DNA of 64,000 bases, taken from positions 2,108,001-2,172,000 of the forward strand of contig NC_037315.1 in assembly GCF_000143535.2 (NCBI RefSeq), read 5' to 3'. The number at the start of each line of letters is the position of its first letter. Within the stretch, counting starts at the first letter, position 1. The translations under genes and the position numbers were made by a program. This DNA is from Botrytis cinerea B05.10. Taxonomy: Eukaryota > Ascomycota > Leotiomycetes > Helotiales > Sclerotiniaceae. The notes under the pieces are model-generated. The model was not told the origin of the DNA. It searched no databases and saw nothing but the letters and a program-made list of their open reading frames with translations. Of the stretch, positions 37,758 through 49,547 are shown in pieces.

Positions 37758-38570
37758 TAATATATATAAATATACTAGACATTTGAAGCGGTGACCATGA
37801 TGTTCAAAATCACAGCCCGCTACCGTCCAAAGTTTATTCTCTATTTTATCTCCTTCCGAATACCCAATTTTTAACCTCCTTCCTAATCTCCAATCTCCAA
37901 CCTCCAATTTCCAATCTCTTCCTCATACTCACTTCCCCTTCTTGAACTAACCGCCTCTCTCTCTCTCTTTATAGCCTCTTCTCGTGTCCTCTTCCATGTC
38001 CAATTCCCATACAATTTCTTCACGCCATGTTTCTTCTATCTTTCATTTAGCCAGTTCATATAGCCTTACCTTTCCCAATAAATTTCTCACATAATTAAAC
38101 ACATCCTCACCTGCTACCATTTTTCTTAATAGTATGCAACAGCTTATATGTGCCGTCACTTTTATCCTCATAGAATAACACAACACGATAACCTCATGTC
38201 ACTCTAAAGGCTTTCCAATAATGTTAAAAATTTACTCATTATTACCGGATATACTGCCATTCCTGCTTTCCCTCGAGTAATTGAATCAACCGAACAAACA
38301 AGTTCGCGCCCTCCCTTGAAAAGAAAATAACAACAAACAGACAAAAACAATAACAACGATATCAACAATGATAGCAATAATTTGCATGACAAGAAATGAA
38401 CGCATTGGAATCTCATACCATGATTGACAAAACCAAACCCAAATGAATAGCGAGCAATACTTAGTCCACCTATGCCCAAGTCTCCTAGGTTTCTCCATCA
38501 AATATAACAGAAACTCGAACTCTGGACTACACCTCATGTTCCACATCCTCCTCATGGTTTGCTTCTCTCC

Positions 38571-40367
38571 TTAAGCATTATCAACGTTACTTAAAACTCT
38601 TCTTTCAATATCCTTTCCCCTCCCATTCCCACTGGCATTCGATTGCCTCGAGGCCTTTCTCAACGAGGGAGAGGACCTTGGCTCATCCTCATCGTCAATG
38701 GCCTTTGAGGATGCAGGGGTAACGTTCCTTTGTCTTTTAGTGCCAATTGCATTGGTGGATGTAAAAAGATTGGAAGTCCTTCTAGTGGAACCATCACTTG
38801 CAGTTCGCTGATTGTTAGGGCCAGTGATTTCCGATAAGGCTGCTGGACTTAGATTTTCGTTCTCCTTGTTGGCGCAACTCTGCGAAGAAGAATCCAATCT
38901 TCTGGTGTCACGGAGTCGAGCCTCTTCAATTTGAGATACTAGTCCTTCGGGTGCATCCAGTGCACCGATTGCACGTGGTATTGGTACACGATCGACGGGG
39001 CCTACTCTGCTAGTACCTCTTTGCAAAGACGACTGTCGAAGTGACATTGTGTTTGCTGAGGTCAATTCAGATCCATTCTGTGGTGTATTAACAGGTACAG
39101 GGGGCAATAATGCTTCACAGAGCGATTCATATGCGCCCGTACTCTGCATATCATTGTTTCGAGATGCCTTCTCGATTATCATAGGATCTGATACGTTTCG
39201 AATACTACCTGTCTGTACACTAGAATCGATTGAAAGATCTGGCATAGAAGTATCGGTCGAGACCCCTTGACGACGCCAGCCTGCAAAGGCAGGACGTGTT
39301 GGATCAGAAGTGAATGGGTCGAAGTTTGGAGGTTTTGAGAATGGTGCCGGTGGTGGTGGCATAGAGTTTGACTGCGAAGACAAGAAACCAATGTTTTGTG
39401 ACTTTCGTGGAGAATGGGCATGAGCCTCGTCATCTTCTTCAACCTGTTTCGGCGATGGATGTTGATTGTAGAGAGGTGCAACAAGAGCCACCTGGCGCCA
39501 CATGGCCGCATTTGGCCATGCAATCGAAGAGGCTTCCAAAACGTCTAATAGTTGTTAGGATGATAATCTATCACAATAGAAATAACAATAAATAGATGTA
39601 CCTAATGGAGCATGCTGAAACGAGAAAGCCACTAAGTTCTTCATACGCTCGAAAGGCATAGAAATATTGTCTCTTGGAATACCTTCCGATACCACTACCT
39701 TTACACGTCCAAGGTCGTCTCCGGGGTTCCAATAACTTTGCGATAGAAGTTCTCGATGAAAGGCAGGAAACTCGAGTTTTTTGCAATCTCCCTGTTTATC
39801 GAACTCTATAGGTTGTTAGGCGATGCTGGCTCTCGGTCATTCCAATAGCCAAGCATATACTCGGTGCAGGTGAAAAAGAAGAATGATTTAATTACCAACA
39901 CTAGTTTCGAGAACTGTTGGCCACGGGCCGTTTCGATGAAAGAGTTTGGTACTTAAGACTAGTCAATACATCTACTACTTGCCTGCGACAAATTTTTGAG
40001 GCCTACCCAGCAATCTGTCCATCGACAAATACACGAGCTTCAAACATAACACGTTCCGCATGTCTGCTGCTTATATGATGTACATAGCGGCTGGCTTCGG
40101 GATTTTGCCAAGAGTGGATAGAAATTCGGAAGGACTCTCCAGCAGGTAAGCTTGGAATGAAACAAGTAACCGTAGGGATCAGTAGAGCAGTGGTCTGCGA
40201 GTAATGGACTTCTGCGATGACATTAGTTTGGAATACACTGGCATTTAATTTGGAAGCAAGTACATACCGGGGTCCTGAACAACTTGACAGGAAGTCTTGA
40301 ACTCTTGCAATGGGATCTTGCATAGTTCATGTGGAAACATGAGAACATCCCAATTCTGATAACGCAT
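38571..40367 (-). CDS. Conserved fungal protein of unknown function (begins MRYQNWDVLMFP)
   Basis: Five exons: 40367-40268, 40211-40007, 39951-39896, 39805-39602 and 39544-38571 (1539 nt, 512 aa). Introns are 55-90 nt. The start at 40367 was chosen because splicing out 40267-40212 (GTATGT donor, CTAAT branch, GCAG acceptor) joins ELCKIPLQEFKTSCQVVQDP to EVHYSQ in frame. The alternative ATG at 40323 would read through that intron. The N-terminal 190 residues look folded, with segments TCFIPSLPAGESFRISIHSW, MFEARVFVDGQIAG and LGRVKVVVSEGIPRDN. To my recollection, filamentous ascomycetes have a conserved family starting MRYNNWDVLLFP, and this appears to be a member. Residues from about 200 on are Ser/Pro/Asn-rich and disordered, with basic patches (RRTSN, TKRQRN) suggesting nuclear location. 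Function unknown. Confidence 0.8.
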
Positions 40368-40862
40368 TGTAAATGGCTTTTAATCACTAAGAATTCGATT
40401 ATAAGCTGATAGGCTATGGCATAACCACAAGCAAGTGTTGAAGCAAATCTTGAAAGAAAGAGAAAGAAAGGCAGCAGTGATAAAATCTTAGATCTGGGGA
40501 TAGAGCAAAAATCATGCAAGCTTTATCCAGGTAAGAGATATGGCTAGAGAAACGATGATTTGGCAAGAACAGCGCGTTGAGTTGGTTGAGAAGGAACGAC
40601 CTGAATACTGGTGATTCTTACCCACCTGTTTAACATGGCCACTAGATTATATCAAGTTGGATATAACATCCCACACCCTCACCTGAGGGAAACTTTACTA
40701 CGACATTTCAAATTTCTGTGGGAAAGGCACTAATTGCCATGATCGCAACTTCTATGGGAAAGGGTCAAAGTTGATGAAAGTTTGAAATCATATGGTGCTC
40801 CACAATGAATGTCCCTCAGAACTTGCTCAAATTGATATTCATATGTACATAGCCGCCTTTCT
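40368..40862. other. Promoter/spacer between the 512-aa gene and NDUFB8
   Basis: About 495 bp between two minus-strand genes. It holds the 512-aa gene's leader, which is pyrimidine-rich on that strand (CTTTCTTTCTCTTTCTTTC), and the complex I gene's 3' end. No additional gene seen. Confidence 0.5.
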
Positions 40863-41523
40863 TCACAATGGGTCTCCCGCAGCTCTGGCCTGTTCTTCGC
40901 GTCAGTATAAAGCAACTCGTGGAACTCGCAAATACCGTAACTTACCCTGACTGCAGTTGGGCCACCCAATTCTCTCTCAAGTCCACCCTCAAATTCTCTT
41001 GGGGCCGATTGCTTATCTGGGTACATCATGCCCACAACTGTGCAGAGTCCCAATACAGATAAAATAAAAAGACCAAATTGAAATCCAGCAGTTCCAACCT
41101 TTTGATGTGTGTATTCTTCTGGTGAAAATATTCCCAAAATGTCGTTATCCTCATGAACTGGCTCTCCGTAATTTCTTCGCTCTTGCTTATCCCACCAGTC
41201 GGCATTGGGGTCACGGAATTGACGCTTGACTCTGGGTGGGTTGATATATCCTCCGTTCTTCATGCTGCATTAGTATCCATTTCAGAAATCGAGGTCGAAC
41301 TACACTAACCATGCCGGGATCTTCAATATCGGTCTTCAGCCTACTTTGTCAGTCTATGTTTCCTCCGACACGAATAACTGCAATCAAGCAGACTGACCAA
41401 TGGTAGAACTGGGCCGCTGGGGGCAGCTGCCTGACTGGCACATCTTTGTGATATGAGGGTTGTTTGACGTGGGATAATAGAAGTTCGCAGTGGTCGCGCT
41501 GCCGCAATTCGTCGGGAGAACAT
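40863..41523 (-). CDS. Mitochondrial complex I accessory subunit, NDUFB8/ASHI type (20.1 kDa)
   Basis: Accessory subunit of the membrane arm of NADH:ubiquinone oxidoreductase. Four exons: 41523-41398, 41333-41310 (24 nt), 41257-40946 and 40889-40863 (489 nt, 162 aa). Residues 1-35 are a mitochondrial presequence rich in Arg, Ala and Ser without acidic residues. Exon 2 adds TDIEDPGM, and exon 3 carries the family core NGGYINPPRVKRQFRDPNAD-WWDKQERRNYGEP, an acidic EDNDILG segment, one membrane helix (FQFGLFILSVLGLCTVVGMM) and YPDK. The last exon encodes only ARAAGDPL. For introns 1 and 2 the in-frame acceptor is not the first AG after the branch site (CTGAC/CTAAT) but a later GAAG, probably because the nearer AGs are too close to the branch. 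The start faces SWR1 across a 393-bp shared promoter. Confidence 0.88.
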
Positions 41524-41916
41524 CTGCGAGTTGTTAATCAATAAAACGAGATTGAAATAGTTGGGGTAAGTTGTATATGGCGTACCTTGAATGAGCCTCC
41601 GCAGTTAATCGCAACTGATTTTAAAGGTCGTCTCTTGTCACTTGTAATCAGAGGTCGACCGGATGTTACTCGTTCGGTTAAACGTTAAACTAGTGGCAGT
41701 TGGGCGGAATCTCGACGCGAAGAAGGTGTATTTTCTTCGTACTTCCTTCTTCAGCACGTAATTTTTGTACAGCGAACGATAAAAGCATCTGGGCATGCTC
41801 AAATTTTATGTGAAGGATCCTTATGATGTACGGAACCTTACGAAGTAGTTTTACGATTTCAAATGAAAAGTTCATGAAGTTCAAGGTAGTGTCTAGCCTC
41901 CCCTCTCGTAAAAAGT
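41524..41916. promoter_or_regulatory. Divergent promoter between NDUFB8 and SWR1
   Basis: The two start codons are 393 bp apart on opposite strands, and nothing coding lies between them. Both promoters must lie here, so nucleosome-free DNA and possibly shared factors are expected. I see no unmistakable TATA box on either side. Confidence 0.7.
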
Positions 41917-44900
41917 ATGACAACCGCGTCAGAAGCTCCCGAGAGTGAAAAAATCTTTGGTAAGGGCAATATTTGAAAATATCCCCAACAACTTAAAATT
42001 AACATTTTTAATATCAGATATACCTCCAATTGAAGATGTGCTACAAACCCCTAAAGCGAATGGACATGCGATTGAAAATGGAGATGGAGAAGCACCCCCG
42101 AGCAAGAGGCGACGACTCAGCAGCGAGACAAAGACTATACTGAAGCGCAAACCCGAATCGCCTCCCTGGAAGAAAGTCTTAGCAGAAGGTCCAACCTCTT
42201 TTACTGTCGATGGGAAACGTAAATCAGGCCGTGTGAATCAGATACCATTGGAGCTACAACCTCCATCCGAGAAGAGGACAACGCGGGGCGCGGCGCAAAA
42301 GGCTGTCACCTCGAGAAGTAAACAAGGAAATGCGAATGGCATTCACTCATCTTCAAATCGAGATGCATCCACACCCGGAACCTCCCAAACTTCTAAGAAG
42401 TCTACCAGCCAAAATGCATTGAAATCCCCAGTCAAATTATCAACATCGCCAAAGCGCTCGCATCGAAAATCCATACCTTCGGAGCTGAGTTCAACACAAA
42501 TACGCTCTAGCAACAAAAAATCTACGATTACTAGAGAATCACAGTCAACGCCTTCAAATTCGAGGTTGCGCCGATCGGGTCGAGCTTCTGAGGTTATTCA
42601 GAATGACTTTACGAATTCATCGCCAGCAATAGAAGCAGAGAGTATGGCAGAACAGACCCCAAAATCTACACCAACAAAAATTAGACTTCGAGTCAAGCCA
42701 GCATCCGTCCCTGTGGTACATCCAAGGTCGCTTCCGGTGCCGCCAAAATTTGGGTCTTTCGATGAGTTCTGGGAGCAGGGGCAAAATATCCCAGTGGAAG
42801 CAGGTGGGTTGTACAGCGCCGAAGATGCGGTAATTTTCACCGAGGAAGATGCCAGAAAAGAGGCCCATACAATCATACAGCTTGAAGATGCGGTGGAACG
42901 TGGTGTTTTGGGGACTTCATTAAATCGTCCTGAGAAACAAGAGCCCATGCCGCCACAGTATGCCCACCAAGATCATCTTGTAAGAGCTGCCCTCCATTTC
43001 AGGATGCTCATGATCAGGGAACAAAAAGAACATCTAAGGCTCGCGAAACAACTCGCCGAGGCATGCAGAGATGAATGGACCCGGCGACAGCCAAAGTCTC
43101 ATGAACAACTGGAGGCGGAGGAAAGAAGGGCGTCTGAATTGCGTTATAAAAGCGTGCTTAAGAGTCTCTTGGGTACCTGGGAAAATGTTAAAGCAGAGGT
43201 CAATCGGCGGCGCCTAGTCGAATGGGAGGCACAGGAACAGGCTCGGGTACGAAAAGCCCTCAACGAAGCTGTGGATATTTCTACACAAAAGCTTCAGGCT
43301 CGCAGAGCGCAACAGGATTCGGAAGAAGACACTGAAGATGACGATGATGAAGATGAGGATGCAAATGATGATTCTGATAATGTCGATAATGTCGATTCTG
43401 ACCCTAGTGACGATGAAGATAATATGTCCTCTTCGGAATCGGAGGCTGACGAAGAGAATATCAAACACGAGGATGAGCAACTTACTGTTGATGAACTGCG
43501 CGAAAAATACGCCGCCCTACCAGATATTGTGCCAGCCAGCGATGACAAAGAAATGCCTGGAAACGGCAGCGAAGATGAAGACATGGAAAGCGATCCTTCT
43601 ATAGACATGGATGATGACACAGATTCTAGCGACGAAGAGGAGGACAGCGATGAGGAAGAGGACAATGACGTGGATGAAGGGAGCCGTGCTGATCTTCTTG
43701 GATTTCTTTTACCTTCCGATATCAAAGATCTTGAAACGAGGCAAGCTGAGTTGGGGCCAGTTGCAGAAGTGGTGGAAGATATGGAAGAAGACTCAACTCC
43801 AGTCGTAGCAGACGACGCAATGGACTTAGATACCGAGGATAGTGAAGTTCCCCCCATGTCCAATGGAGAATCTATACCGCCTTTAATGAATGGAACATCC
43901 AAAAAGTCACCTCTAATCGAAGAACTGTCCACAAGTGAGCACCATGATTCACCTAGCAAGGTAAATGAATTGTTATCTGCAACTCAACCAGAAGAGGTCC
44001 CAGCGATGAGTCCCGATCGAAGCAGCCAGCCTACTCCAAGAACAACCGAAACTAAGCCCTCAGAGGTGGATTCGGCATCATCTGTGGATCTTCATCAAAG
44101 TAGTCGCCGCAACACACAGAGCGCAACTCCACAACCTTCAAACGGACTGAAAACTCCCGTTCCCTTCCTCCTACGTGGCACCCTTAGAGAATATCAACAC
44201 TATGGTTTGGATTGGCTTGCTGGTCTTTATGCGAACAACACAAACGGCATTCTAGCAGATGAGATGGGATTGGGGAAAACAATTCAGACCATAGCCTTAT
44301 TAGCTCATTTGGCCTGCGAACACCAAGTTTGGGGCCCGCATCTTGTCATCGTACCCACTAGTGTTATGCTCAACTGGGAAATGGAATTCAAAAAGTGGTG
44401 TCCAGGTTTCAAAATCCTAACTTACTACGGGAATCAGGAAGAGAGAAAACGCAAGCGTGCTGGCTGGAAGGATGATGATGCTTGGAATGTATGCATTACA
44501 TCATACCAACTTGTCATTCAGGATCAGCAAGTGTTCAAGCGACGACAGTGGCACTACATGATCCTTGATGAAGCCCACAACATCAAGAACTTTCAATCTC
44601 AAAGGTGGCAAACTATGTTGAATTTCAATACTCGAGCGCGGTTATTACTAACCGGTACTCCTTTGCAAAATAACTTGACGGAATTATGGTCCTTACTCTA
44701 CTTCTTGATGCCCTCGGATGGAAGCGAGCAAGGTGTTGGTGGGTTTGCAAATTTGAAAGAATTCCAGGACTGGTTTAAGAAGCCGACGGAACAAATCTTG
44801 GAGCATGGCAGGGAGCAAATGGATGATGAATCGAAGGCAATCATTAGCAAACTTCACAAGGTTCTCAGGCCTTACCTTCTCAGGAGATTGAAAGCAGATG

Positions 44901-46798
44901 TCGAAAAACAAATGCCCGGAAAGTACGAGCACGTTGAGTTTTGCCGTTTGTCCAAAAGACAACGTGAGCTCTATGATAGCTTTCTGAGTCGAAATGATAC
45001 CAGAGATACCCTTGCATCGGGTAATTATCTTTCCATCATCAATTGTTTGATGCAACTGCGAAAGGTTTGTAATCATCCGGATCTCTTTCTAGATCGACCC
45101 ATTATGACTTCTTTTCCCATGGAAAAATCTGCGATCACCGACTTCGAGATTAAGGATCTTCTAGTTCGTAGAAAAATGTTCCGTCAGGAGCCTATGTCTA
45201 GAGTTAGCTTGGATTTCTTGAATCTCGTGCCTGCGAAGCATGAATCCTTGTCTGGTATCTTGGCCTCTGAAATCAACAGACTCAGTGCCCGGCGTGCTCT
45301 AGAAGTAATGAGGGAGGCTCAGCGTGCAAGAGCCCAGAATGCATTTACCAACCTCGACCCTTCAACAGTCAAATCCAATCTGGTGTATTTAGAAAGTGCT
45401 TCCAGGTGGGGAAGATTTGAAGAGCTTCAACATTGCGTATATCTTAATGCACTTCGACGACAGCAGAAACCTATCTATGGTAGTTCTCTCATTGAACGTC
45501 TAGATCTTCAACTTGATCAGCGCCCACTACAAGCGAAGCCGAAGCGACGAACCAAGTTGATAGAATGGCTGGAGGACTCTTCGCCGATTATGCGTTCAAT
45601 GATTCCGACATTTACATCACGATCTCAGGCCTTACACACAACCATCCAAAAATTTGCTTGTGTAACTCCGCCTGTAGTGGCGCGAGATATGAACTCAGTC
45701 ATGTTCACACCCAAGGGTGTAAGTAATTTTCAAAGCACCATCGCCACTCGAGAAACAGATCCATTTCATGAGGCACGCATGAGACTATCCATTCAATTTC
45801 CGGACAAGCGTCTTTTGCAATATGACTGCGGTAAATTGCAGACTCTGGACAAGTTATTACGCAAACTACAAGCTGGCGGACACCGAGCTCTGATCTTCAC
45901 TCAAATGACAAAGGTACTTGACATTCTTGAGCAATTTCTGAATATTCACGGACACAAATACCTACGACTTGATGGAGCTACCAAGATTGAGCAACGACAA
46001 ATTCTCACGGATCGCTTCAACAACGATACTCGAATTCTTGCTTTTATATTATCCAGTCGATCGGGCGGTCTAGGAATTAATTTGACTGGTGCGGATACTG
46101 TTATCTTCTATGATTTGGATTGGAATCCAGCCATGGACAAGCAATGTCAAGATCGTTGCCATCGTATCGGACAAACAAGAGATGTTCACATTTACCGTCT
46201 GGTCTCGGAACATACTATCGAGGCCAACATCTTACGCAAAGCAAACCAAAAGCGTATGCTCGACGATGTCGTTATTCAAGAAGGAGAGTTTACCACGGAT
46301 TACTTCAACAAGATGAACGTACGAGATGTTATTGGAGAGGAAGAATCTGATCTTATGGATGGTGATGCAGCAGCCAATGCAGCCATGGATCGAGTTTTGG
46401 GTGGCCCTGACAATGACAAAGATGTTCGACGTGTTTTCGCTCAAGCCGAAGATCGTGAAGATGTCGCTGCAGCTCGAGTTGCCGAACGAGAAATCGATCA
46501 GACCGATGCAGCCGATTTCGATGAAAATGCCGTAACAACGTCTGCTACTCCCGGTGGAACGGGAACTCCTGCAGAAGGCGGTCCAACTCCTGGCGCCGAT
46601 GGAACGCCTACCGCTGAAGACCTAATGGAGATTGATGAAGATGAGCTTAATGCTTGGGGGCAGCCAGTGCAAGGGATGGATGAATACATGCTGAAATTCA
46701 TGTCTGCTCAACTAGCAAATGCACCCATTGAGTTGCCAAAGGACAAGAAGAAGGGCAAGAAGGGCAAAGACCATCGAGATCGGCATAGACGAAGATGA
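41917..46798 (+). CDS. SWR1: Swr1, ATPase of the SWR1 (H2A.Z-exchange) chromatin remodeller
   Basis: Snf2-family ATPase of the INO80/SWR1 class that replaces H2A-H2B with H2A.Z-H2B. Two exons, 41917-41959 and 42018-46798 (4824 nt, 1607 aa). The first exon encodes MTTASEAPESEKIF and joins in phase 1 through a 58-nt intron to DIPPIEDV. Without it the long frame has only a GTG at 41945. An N-terminal basic and Ser-rich region is followed by an HSA domain (about 330-440, HQDHLVRAALHFRMLM), then a strongly acidic Asp/Glu/Ser stretch (about 447-580). ATPase lobe 1 has ADEMGLGKT (about 760) and the DEAH box (about 863, LDEAHNIKNF). Motif III reads LLLTGTPLQNNLTELWSLLY. A long insert of about 300 residues, typical of this class, separates it from lobe 2 (LIFTQMTKVLDILEQFL, RSGGLGINLTGADTVIF, DRCHRIGQ). 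The C-terminus is acidic then very basic (KKKGKKGK). All catalytic motifs are intact. Confidence 0.97.
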
Positions 46799-48380
46799 GG
46801 TGTCTGTTCACTTGGGAACGATTCACACGAAAGTAAACAAACTACTTTGTAATTTATTGATTTACCACACATTCATAAGCGCGTGTTTTACTAGAACAGG
46901 ATTCAATGTGTATATGAGGAAAAGGAAGGCGTTGCAGCGGAATGGAGAGAAATATTTTTTTATTAGGTACCAGTGGCATTGTATGCATGAGATGGAGTTT
47001 CAGTGGCGGATGTTATCATTGCGCAGCTTTGGTTCCTTTTGATTTGACATGAGGGGATTGGCATTTTGAGGGAGGGAGGGAGGAGGGGTCAGTGGATGAT
47101 AAAAAGGATTAGGTGTTGGATGTAAAATTATACAGCGTACTCATCATGTTCGAGATGATAGGAATAGAGAAGAGGCCAACTTTGAAATTATGATAGTCGA
47201 GCGAATATGTAGTACGTGGTGTGTGAGTGATGTGTGTGTATAGCTGGTAGTGTTTTCGATGGTTTATATGTATATATATATATGTATATATCATGGATGC
47301 GTTCTATCCTCTGAATCGACATGTTATATCATGGCGGTTGAATATCTCGGACGACATGTAAATAAAGTCTTCCAGTCAATCAGTCTGTGCGCCGCAAATG
47401 CAAATGTAGATCGCGATGACTTTATCGGATCGGATATAAGACGCTTAAACGGAAGGTCGCTCTGATCCCAACCTCTCGTCTTTTCCCACCTCTTTTACCT
47501 TTTACTGGATCTCGGGCGATTTCTGCACCCGCCATCCAATCATGTCGGTCGATACACACGCAACGTCGTACTCTCCATCGTACCATCATCGAATTCTTCA
47601 TCGGACTAATGCCGGCAGCTCAATGGGAGGGGAATGAATGCACGCATTCCCATTCATCATCACATCTTACATCCCACATACTCGGGTTCGCAACGATGAT
47701 GGGTCTGAGTATGAGTATGAGTATGAGTATGAGTTTGCCGTGGTGCCGTCTAGTCGTACTGCTGGTGTACACTCATCGTCTGATTATCTAATCGTTGCTT
47801 GGTAAGCTCATAGTCTTTTTGTTTGATGGCTCACACATATTCACATTCACATATTCCAGCAGACATACATATATACATACATATATACATATATACATCA
47901 TCTCAATCGTATACCAGCACTTCAATCCTTCCGTTCTCCCGTTGGTTGCCATGCGTTGCACGGAGATACCTCCGCTTCCATAACCTTGAAAGCCTCATCC
48001 GAACATCCCGACTTCCCTTGCTTGAATCCATTGAGCTGAAATCCGAGTAAATAAACTTCACTGCAACTACAAAACTGGAGATTCCTGTTTTTCCATTGGT
48101 GGTTCTTCAGAGTTTTCAAGATATATATCATTCCATTATACTACTATCATATCACATTGTCTCGCAATTCAACAAACTTTCTCTGCACGTTGGCTGAGAC
48201 ATCGAATACCTACCACCGACCACCGACCTTGCTTGACGCTGACAGACACGAAAAAGACGATCGCGAGAATTCAGCACTTCAACACAATTACACATCCATC
48301 CTCCTTCTACGATATATATCCCTGTCCCTGAAAAGGGAATATACGAGTCCCTCCAACATTCTACTCGAATAAGGATCAAA
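46799..48380. other. Intergenic region SWR1 to wax-synthase-like gene
   Basis: No gene supported. It contains TA-rich repeats (47264-47290), a GAGTAT hexamer array (47705-47734) and an ATACAT array (47867-47897). The last 250 nt form the leader and promoter of the next gene. Confidence 0.55.
47705..47734. repeat. GAGTAT hexanucleotide microsatellite
   Basis: Five near-perfect copies of GAGTAT lie between SWR1 and the membrane acyltransferase-like gene. Confidence 0.85.
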
Positions 48381-49547
48381 ATGAACGCAACGTCCTCTCT
48401 CAATTTCCCAATTCCAACCACCATTTCTCCAGCTTTCGAGAAATGGGGTCACGAGACCATTCGAGCTACTGCTTTCCTTCTTATCCCCACCGAACTTTTC
48501 TATTTCTCCATTTACTTCTTGCTCAAGGGGCAGTATGGAAAGTATAAGAAATTATCGGCTTTGTCTTTGGTGACATTTTGGTTGAGTAGTTGGATGAATC
48601 CGATTTCGTGTGGCCCAGTCGCTGCGTTGAGGAATTTCGCTGGTTCGTATCTCCCTCCCACCTTCACGTAATCGCGTGAAGAAGCCCACAACGCAGCAAT
48701 ATACTGATTTCGCCTAGTTGCAATTGCGACCCTCAGACTCTTGGATATATATGTCCGACACCGTTCACTGCCTCAACTCAGAAATGATCCGCCGACATGG
48801 AAACACGCACTTCTTCTGCTGACGGAAATGCGCTATGAATCCTTCACTCCCAATTTTGTTCGTGTTCCTCGATCCCAGGAGACTTTTAATGAACCTTTGC
48901 AATTCGCAATTCATGTTGCTATTTTCTGTGCTTTGCAAGCGTTACCACAGGACTGGGCTTTGGTTTTGGCTTTTGAAGTGCAATTGAGTATTTACATTAT
49001 CTGGACAGCCTTTCAGTTGTTAGTGAGGTATAAAGGTAGTCCGGCTCTCTTTGGTAGATTGTATGCTGTAGAGAGTCTCGGAGATTTCTGGTAAGTCATC
49101 TGATTTTCAAATTTGGAAACTCTGAAATAGGAAGACAAAATTAACAATCCCAGGTCAAAAACATGGCACAATGTATTTTCCGCTCCTTGCGCTTCTCTCG
49201 CCTACGACCCCATTCGTCAGAATCTCCCAAAATTAGGAGTTTCAATCCCAATCGCTCGATCGATGGGAATCTTAGCTGCCTTTTTCCTGATGGCCGCTTT
49301 TCATGTTTATGCTTTAGCGCCTATGGTGACGGAAAAAGCACTTTTCCGCATCGGAATGTTCTTTGTGCTCAATGGCTTCGCGACGGTGGGAGAAGCGATG
49401 GTGTGGGGAAGAAAAGATAGTTGGGTCAAGACGGGGTTGGCGTGGGTGACGGAAATGAGTTTGGCGGCTTGGACGGCGGGCGCGTTGGGCATTCCGAGGG
49501 GGGTCCATGGTATTAAGTGGAGTGATATTTGCGAGGTCAAGATTTAG
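48381..49547 (+). CDS. Wax-synthase-like membrane-bound acyltransferase
   Basis: Probable ER-membrane protein of the wax-synthase-domain (MBOAT-like) family. Fungal members include acyltransferases in secondary metabolism, for example Tri7-type and meroterpenoid O-acetyltransferases. Three exons: 48381-48642, 48718-49090 and 49154-49547 (1029 nt, 342 aa). Introns have donors GTTCGT and GTAAGT and acceptors CCTAG and CCCAG. About seven hydrophobic helices are visible, starting with ATAFLLIPTELFYFSIYFLL. The region RYESFTPNFVRVPRSQETFN corresponds in position to the loop before the wax-synthase core, SLGDFWSKTWHN is the most diagnostic block (FWxxxWHN with the putative catalytic His), and FMAAFHVYALAP contains the second conserved His. 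The substrate is unknown, and no other biosynthetic genes adjoin it. Confidence 0.85.

Larger units (their letters stand above)
36096..38570. other. 2.5-kb intergenic region with simple repeats
   Basis: No supported gene. CACCCAC/CACTCAC arrays occur at about 37420-37470, a CGCACG array at about 37481-37502 and a CA-rich array at about 37711-37757 followed by TATATATAAA. The remainder is unique sequence without coding character. Confidence 0.55.

Noticed and set aside
40323..40323. ATG giving MQDPIARVQDFLSS as the start of the unknown-function gene
   Set aside because: It reads through a canonical 56-nt intron; splicing in another frame gives the conserved-looking MRYQNWDVLMFP start.
41945..41945. 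GTG start for SWR1
   Set aside because: It lies inside exon 1 in the wrong frame; an ATG exon at 41917 joins in phase to the main exon.
43294..43959. 221-codon Ser-rich minus-strand frame
   Set aside because: It is the antisense shadow of the acidic region of SWR1.
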